Origin: Candidatus Obscuribacterales bacterium
GTDB lineage: Bacteria; Cyanobacteriota; Vampirovibrionia; Obscuribacterales; Obscuribacteraceae
Assembly: GCA_020050835.1 (NCBI GenBank)
Contig: JAGVKB010000107.1
Location: forward strand, 1 to 38,504
Direction: 5' to 3'
Length of the DNA: 38,504 nucleotides
The translations under genes were made by a program, and so were the position numbers. Shown in pieces: positions 34,407-38,504 of the stretch. The number at the start of each line of letters is the position of its first letter. The first letter of the stretch is position 1. The notes beneath the pieces are model-generated. The model saw only the letters and a program-made list of their open reading frames with translations. It ran no database searches and was not told the DNA's origin.

Positions 34407-35324
34407 ATGAAAGTTGGTGTAAGCGGCTCGTCTGGCCTCGTAGGCTCAGCGGTCGTCTCATTGTTGACCAAGAATGGCCACAGTATTTACAGGTTGGTCC
34501 GGTCGAGCGCTAACGAGCGGTCGCAAGACGGCAGCCGGCTGATCGCCTGGAATCCGCAATCCGGAGAAGTTGACAGCAGCAAGCTGGAGGGTCTTGATGC
34601 AGTCGTCCACCTGGCCGGCAGGGGGATCGCCTCAGGCAAGTGGACTCCGGAGGTGAAGCAGGACATTCGCGACAGCCGTCTTAAGGGTACGGCTCTTTTA
34701 TGCCAGGCTCTGTCCAGGCTGTCCGTTCGTCCGAAGGTATTGGTCTCGGCGTCGGCTGTCGGTTATTACGGAGACCGCGGTGCTGAGCTGTTGCATGAGG
34801 ATAGTGCGGCGGGAACCGGATTTCTCGCCGAACTTTGCCGGGATTGGGAGGCGGCCACCGAGCCTGCTGGCAAAAGTGGAATTCGGGTGGTCAATCTTCG
34901 GATCGGGGTGGTGCTTAGCACCGTCGGTGGTGCGCTAGCGAAAATGCTGCTGCCGTTTCAACTGGGAATCGGAGGGCAGATCGGGTCCGGCAAGCAATAT
35001 ATGAGCTGGGTAGCTTTAAACGATCTGGCTGGGATTGTCGACTTCGCATTAAGCAACGACGGATTGTCCGGTCCATTGAATGCTGTCGCACCAAACCCGG
35101 TGACTAACTTGCAGTTTACTAAAACGCTGGGAGCGGTATTGGGGCGACCGACTATCCTGCCCGTCCCTGATTTGGGTCTGCGGCTACTTTTTGGCGAGAT
35201 GGGAGATGAACTCCTTTTGAGCGGGCAGCGCGTAGATGCATCAAAGCTACTGGCCGCCGGCTATCAATTCGAGCTGCCTGATCTGGAGCAGGCGTTGCGG
35301 CGCGTTATCAGCGGTGCTGGTTAA
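34407..35324 (+). CDS. TIGR01777-type NAD(P)-dependent epimerase/SDR-family protein
   Basis: This 305-residue soluble protein has the Rossmann motif GSSGLVGSAV (residues 7-16). It also carries family-typical WNPQSGEV, VVHLAGRGIASGKWT, SASAVGYYGDRG, FLAELCRDWEAAT, LRIGVVLSTVGGALAKMLLPFQLGIGG and SWVALNDLAGIVDFAL. It is of the YfcH/TIGR01777 group of extended short-chain dehydrogenases, whose substrate is unknown. The start ATG has GGAGAA about 8 nt upstream. It is the only clear plus-strand gene in the window and its stop overlaps that of the converging gene at 35321. It is divergent from the SRPBCC gene, with 172 nt between them for promoters. Confidence 0.94.
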   Translation: MKVGVSGSSGLVGSAVVSLLTKNGHSIYRLVRSSANERSQDGSRLIAWNPQSGEVDSSKLEGLDAVVHLAGRGIASGKWTPEVKQDIRDSRLKGTALLCQALSRLSVRPKVLVSASAVGYYGDRGAELLHEDSAAGTGFLAELCRDWEAATEPAGKSGIRVVNLRIGVVLSTVGGALAKMLLPFQLGIGGQIGSGKQYMSWVALNDLAGIVDFALSNDGLSGPLNAVAPNPVTNLQFTKTLGAVLGRPTILPVPDLGLRLLFGEMGDELLLSGQRVDASKLLAAGYQFELPDLEQALRRVISGAG

Positions 35325-38314
35325 TTGTCGCTGAAGCGATTGTCTCCGAATGGACCGTCGCCGAAGTTTAGATCGCCCTGTCGTCTCTGATTCAATACAT
35401 CTCGGATCCAGTCGTTCGATTTAGCTCCCCGTTTCGAGCCAAAATAGCTCGGAGGTTTGCTTGACTCCGTGGCTTTCGTCCCGGAGCCGGTGCTCGGCGG
35501 GCCGGCCGGCGGCGGCATGTCATGGATGCGTGAAAGCGCCTCCGGCGAAAGTGTATAGCGAGTGTCTGTGCTCATCTTCATGTAAGTGCTCAGCTTTGTC
35601 TTATCGCCCAGAGCGCTGAGGGCAGACACTACTCGCGATGACTCTACTTTCAGGAGATCGATCGGTTCCATCGTCTGCAGAACGAATCTTTCGGTCTGAT
35701 TGGCGGTGGCGTAATCTTGCTGGCGTCCAGGAGTGGTTCTTAACCTCTCCATGTAGGTGTACCATTCTTGCGGATTCGTCTTCAGTACTTGCGCTGCGAA
35801 TTGACGCTCGGCAGCTTGTAGCCCGACATAATGCTGGCTCAGGTCTTCGCCCTTCTCGCGAGCGATATCACGCTGCATGCGAAGCTCTTCGATCTGTGCT
35901 GACTGCTTGCCGGGTTGGCCGGCAGCTGGTTCGACTTTGGTGGCGACTTCAGACGGCTTGGATGAGGGAGCGAGCTGAGCTTTTTCAGCGGCTGGGCGGG
36001 TTTGTTGCGGAGCGCCAAATGATTCCGGACCTAAATCGTGTATCCTGCTTAGCGTTTCAGGGTCGAGCTTACGACTGCTCAGCGCCCGCATGTATTCCGA
36101 ATACTTTGCTCTATCGTTGAGGAGTTTTAACGCATCGTGCACTCTTGAGCTGTCGGCAATTTTGAGCAGATCCGGTATCTCCATCTGGCACAAAGTCGAG
36201 CGCTCAGTGTGAACGGCTCGCAAATATTCGCTCTTGCGAGCCGGGTCTGACTTGAGAGCATTTAGATAGCTGTCCCATTCTTGCGGAGCGTTCTTCAGCG
36301 CCTGCTCGGCGAAACGCCCTTCCGCTTGAGCCATCTGCCGGTAAATTTCCTGGGCTTGGTTAGTGTGCGGCTTGTGTTCGGCATATTTGGCTCGTAATGA
36401 TTCCATGTGCTGACCAAACTCGGTCGATGATGCAACCGTTGTTTTGGGTTCAAGACGAGGCGCCGCTGCTTCCAGCGCTTTGCCGTTCGTCTCGGCTTTG
36501 CCATTGTGCTCTGCTGCCGATGGTTTCGGAGCAGCGGGCAGGTCGACTGGCCTGTAGGCGGGAAGCGTTTCGGGTGATGGCAGATGAGGGCTGATGATAA
36601 TCGATCTCAGTTCGGCTGCGTTTCCGTTTCCACCATTTGGTTCAACCTGTCCGTGCATGCGACTTTGCTGGAAACCAAGTCCGGGTGGGCCGCTCATTCG
36701 GTGGAATACCACGCTTCCGAAGCGCATGCCCGGCCTCAACCATACTGCTGTCGAGCCATTGTTCTTAATTTCGTGAGTGATCGGATTATTGGTGCCGTTG
36801 TTGAGTGTCGAGGCGGTGATGTTCTCGCTAATGCCGAGTCTGGCCAGGCTGCTCTGTACATTGATTTCACCGACCAGCGGTGGTTCTCCGTTCCAACCCT
36901 GTTTTGGCTCGGACGGCAGCGTGATCTTCTCTTTGGTGAAGGCCAGCACGAATTCGCCAGGTTGGAGCAATACGCCTTCCGGTCTTACTTCCGGCTTCAA
37001 GCCACGCAAGAAATCTTTTGGATTGGTCTGCCCGAGGTCGACTACTTTACCCTTGGGCAGGAAGACAAATCGATCTCCAAGTGTTAGATCCAGTGAGTTC
37101 GTGCCAACTTGCGGGAGCAGATGTTCGAGCTCGACCGGTTTGAACTCTCCTTTGTTTTCAGTCGGCAGGCTGACTTCCAGGCGACCGTCTTTGAGCGCTT
37201 TGGCGATATCGCGATTGCTCAACACCGACCCGGCTTTGCCGGCTTTACCGGCTTCGATATCGCCGAGTTCGGCGGCGAGCTCCCTGGCCAGTGCTTCTTT
37301 TCGAATCTCGGCAGCCGATTTGACATGCTCTCCTGTTACGGCATTGGCAGCTTCTCTTTCCGCAGCTATCTTGGTGGTTTGGTCGACGATACGCTCGTCG
37401 ATGTGAGCGATATTCTTGCGAAACTTTGGCGAGTTATCGTGACTGTACTGTACTCGCGCCAGGGGATTCTCGGCCGCTAAGAACTCCAGGCTGGATGATT
37501 TACCGGCAATCCCTTCCTGGGCGATGAAGCGGTCGATTGGAATGCCTCGACCCAAAGCATGATTCATGCCATCGGTGCTGCGGTTCAACTTGGCTTGCAC
37601 GTAAGGAAGCGCGATGTTCATCGCCCCGCCTGTGACGAAGTGGTCGGCCAGTTTACGGAGCGTGGGCAGCCTGTGCTGTGATATCCCTTCCGAGACCACT
37701 GCTTGAACGTCGGCGCCGACACCGCCGGCTGTAACTTTGAACAAAGTTCGCTTGACCATGTTCTCGGTGGACATGGCCATATGATTACCTTTGCCGATTA
37801 CGCCGAACATCGCCAGACCGCCGGCGGCGTTGCCGATTCGTGTCTCTCCCTTGAGCGGATCGCGGGCGAAGTCATAAGCCGCTGCCCCGGACATCATTGC
37901 TACATGCTCGCTGGCTACTGCTTTGGCCAGTCCGCCTTCAAGCTGGAGGTAGCGGCCACCGGCGCGCATAGTGCTGCCAGCTGCTTTGCCGGCTAGCACA
38001 TAAGGCACCATGCCGGCCAGACCGCCGGAGACATTTTGACAAAACCAAGACACTCCAATCGAATCGGCAGTTTTTACCGATTGCATGGAAAGTTTCGGTA
38101 GATCGCTGCCGGTAACGTACTTGGCCGCAGGATTGACAATACTTCTCAGTGCGCCGACCGGTTGAACTACTCCAGAGTTGTAGGCTGGATTGACGACATT
38201 GTTCTTTAGCCAGTCCCAACTGTCTGTGGCAATCCTGGAAAGGATTCCATCCTTCGCCTGCTGATCGGGTCTTTCGTGAAGGACGTCGCTTGCGTCTAAA
38301 GGGCGTGGGGGCAT
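35321..38314 (-). CDS. Large protein with embedded dCTP-deaminase-like domain and C-terminal helical repeats
   Basis: This 997-residue protein starts at the ATG at 38314 (AGGAG about 10 nt upstream); the frame's earlier start is a TTG. Residues about 50-240 are glycine-rich with hydrophobic segments. Residues 363-544 resemble dCTP deaminase/dUTPase: VLSNRDIAKALKDGRLEV, NSLDLTLGDRF, VLLQPGEFVLAFT, SSLARLG (488-494), THEIKNNG, LRPGMRFGSVVF and MSGPP. The Ser, the Arg of SSLARLG and the Glu (E515) that match catalytic positions of Dcd are kept. The residue before SS is Gln rather than Arg/Lys, and the DPG(W/F)xG segment is replaced by Asn-rich sequence. Two copies of a helical unit occupy about 638-761 and 810-933. 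Lone Dcd is about 190 residues. Function is unknown; it may be a regulator, effector or nucleotide-sensing protein. Confidence 0.85.
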   Translation of the reverse strand: MPPRPLDASDVLHERPDQQAKDGILSRIATDSWDWLKNNVVNPAYNSGVVQPVGALRSIVNPAAKYVTGSDLPKLSMQSVKTADSIGVSWFCQNVSGGLAGMVPYVLAGKAAGSTMRAGGRYLQLEGGLAKAVASEHVAMMSGAAAYDFARDPLKGETRIGNAAGGLAMFGVIGKGNHMAMSTENMVKRTLFKVTAGGVGADVQAVVSEGISQHRLPTLRKLADHFVTGGAMNIALPYVQAKLNRSTDGMNHALGRGIPIDRFIAQEGIAGKSSSLEFLAAENPLARVQYSHDNSPKFRKNIAHIDERIVDQTTKIAAEREAANAVTGEHVKSAAEIRKEALARELAAELGDIEAGKAGKAGSVLSNRDIAKALKDGRLEVSLPTENKGEFKPVELEHLLPQVGTNSLDLTLGDRFVFLPKGKVVDLGQTNPKDFLRGLKPEVRPEGVLLQPGEFVLAFTKEKITLPSEPKQGWNGEPPLVGEINVQSSLARLGISENITASTLNNGTNNPITHEIKNNGSTAVWLRPGMRFGSVVFHRMSGPPGLGFQQSRMHGQVEPNGGNGNAAELRSIIISPHLPSPETLPAYRPVDLPAAPKPSAAEHNGKAETNGKALEAAAPRLEPKTTVASSTEFGQHMESLRAKYAEHKPHTNQAQEIYRQMAQAEGRFAEQALKNAPQEWDSYLNALKSDPARKSEYLRAVHTERSTLCQMEIPDLLKIADSSRVHDALKLLNDRAKYSEYMRALSSRKLDPETLSRIHDLGPESFGAPQQTRPAAEKAQLAPSSKPSEVATKVEPAAGQPGKQSAQIEELRMQRDIAREKGEDLSQHYVGLQAAERQFAAQVLKTNPQEWYTYMERLRTTPGRQQDYATANQTERFVLQTMEPIDLLKVESSRVVSALSALGDKTKLSTYMKMSTDTRYTLSPEALSRIHDMPPPAGPPSTGSGTKATESSKPPSYFGSKRGAKSNDWIRDVLNQRRQGDLNFGDGPFGDNRFSDN

Positions 38315-38400
38315 AGCTGGACCGCTCCTATGGTTTCCAGTTTCTATTCTCCAGCCCGTGTGAGGAGATAGTGCGATCAAACACAACTCGCGTCAATGGG

Positions 38401-38430
38401 GGAAACTACGAAGGATGCGGAAACTACGAA
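38401..38430. repeat. Pair of 12-bp direct repeats with 18-bp period
   Basis: GGAAACTACGAA occurs at 38401-38412 and 38419-38430, giving an 18-bp period. The repeats lie upstream of the 997-residue gene (start 38314), about 87-116 bp from its start codon. They may be protein-binding sites or the edge of a longer tandem array outside the window. Confidence 0.55.
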
Positions 38431-38463
38431 AGCTCACCAGCCGATCATCTTAGATCGGAATAT

Positions 38464-38498
<35 letters not shown>

Positions 38499-38504
38499 AT
38501 CGGA

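Noticed and set aside
35638-37480. Plus-strand open frames opposite the 997-residue gene
   Set aside because: They lie antisense to a well supported coding region with recognisable domains and show no protein-family features.

Overview
This window looks like part of a diderm (Gram-negative-type) bacterial chromosome of roughly even GC content. The evidence for a diderm is a signal-peptide-bearing giant haemagglutinin-like exoprotein, an MBOAT/SGNH polysaccharide acylation pair and a large phospholipid-synthesis cluster. The mix of gene families would suit a Melainabacteria/Obscuribacter-type or other environmental lineage, but that placement is an inference; there is no rRNA or other marker gene here. 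Almost every gene is on the minus strand. The exception is one epimerase gene at 34407-35324.

Region 1 (68-8433) holds a MATE exporter and a complete, tightly overlapped tryptophan operon, trpE-G-D-C-F-B-A. The operon is preceded by what reads as a classical transcription attenuator: a 32-codon leader peptide with the motif WWSWW, then a 9-bp GC-rich terminator hairpin with a U-rich tail, then trpE. A near-perfect 59-nt palindrome lies just upstream of the leader.

Region 2 (8497-22233) holds a small Gly/Asn/Tyr-rich repeat protein and a single giant gene of about 12.5 kb (4179 codons). The giant protein has a signal peptide, a haemagglutinin-like N-terminus, a very long glycine-rich beta-helix-type repeat body, 39 consecutive prolines and two FecR-like modules at the C-terminus.

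Region 3 (22393-26859) is a lipid module. A YnbA-like CDP-alcohol phosphatidyltransferase and a CdsA-type CDP-diacylglycerol synthase precede a three-part fusion of acyl-activating enzyme, acyl-carrier domain and PlsC acyltransferase. Together they could turn free fatty acids into phospholipid headgroup products.

Region 4 (27000-31069) encodes an MBOAT O-acyltransferase, an SGNH-type partner and a membrane-anchored leucine-rich-repeat protein, apparently one operon with a recognisable promoter at 31128-31156. Region 5 (31359-34234) encodes a small coiled-coil membrane protein, a bestrophin-type channel and a DUF805-like/SRPBCC membrane fusion.

Region 6 (34407-38314) contains a TIGR01777-type epimerase on the plus strand. 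It converges, with overlapping stop codons, on a 997-residue protein that carries a dCTP-deaminase-fold domain between a hydrophobic glycine-rich N-terminus and two copies of a helical repeat. The right edge has short direct repeats and a (CGG)10 run.

The strongest candidates for something undescribed are the trp attenuator with its palindrome, the lipid module built round the carrier-domain fusion, and the large protein with the embedded dCTP-deaminase-like domain.
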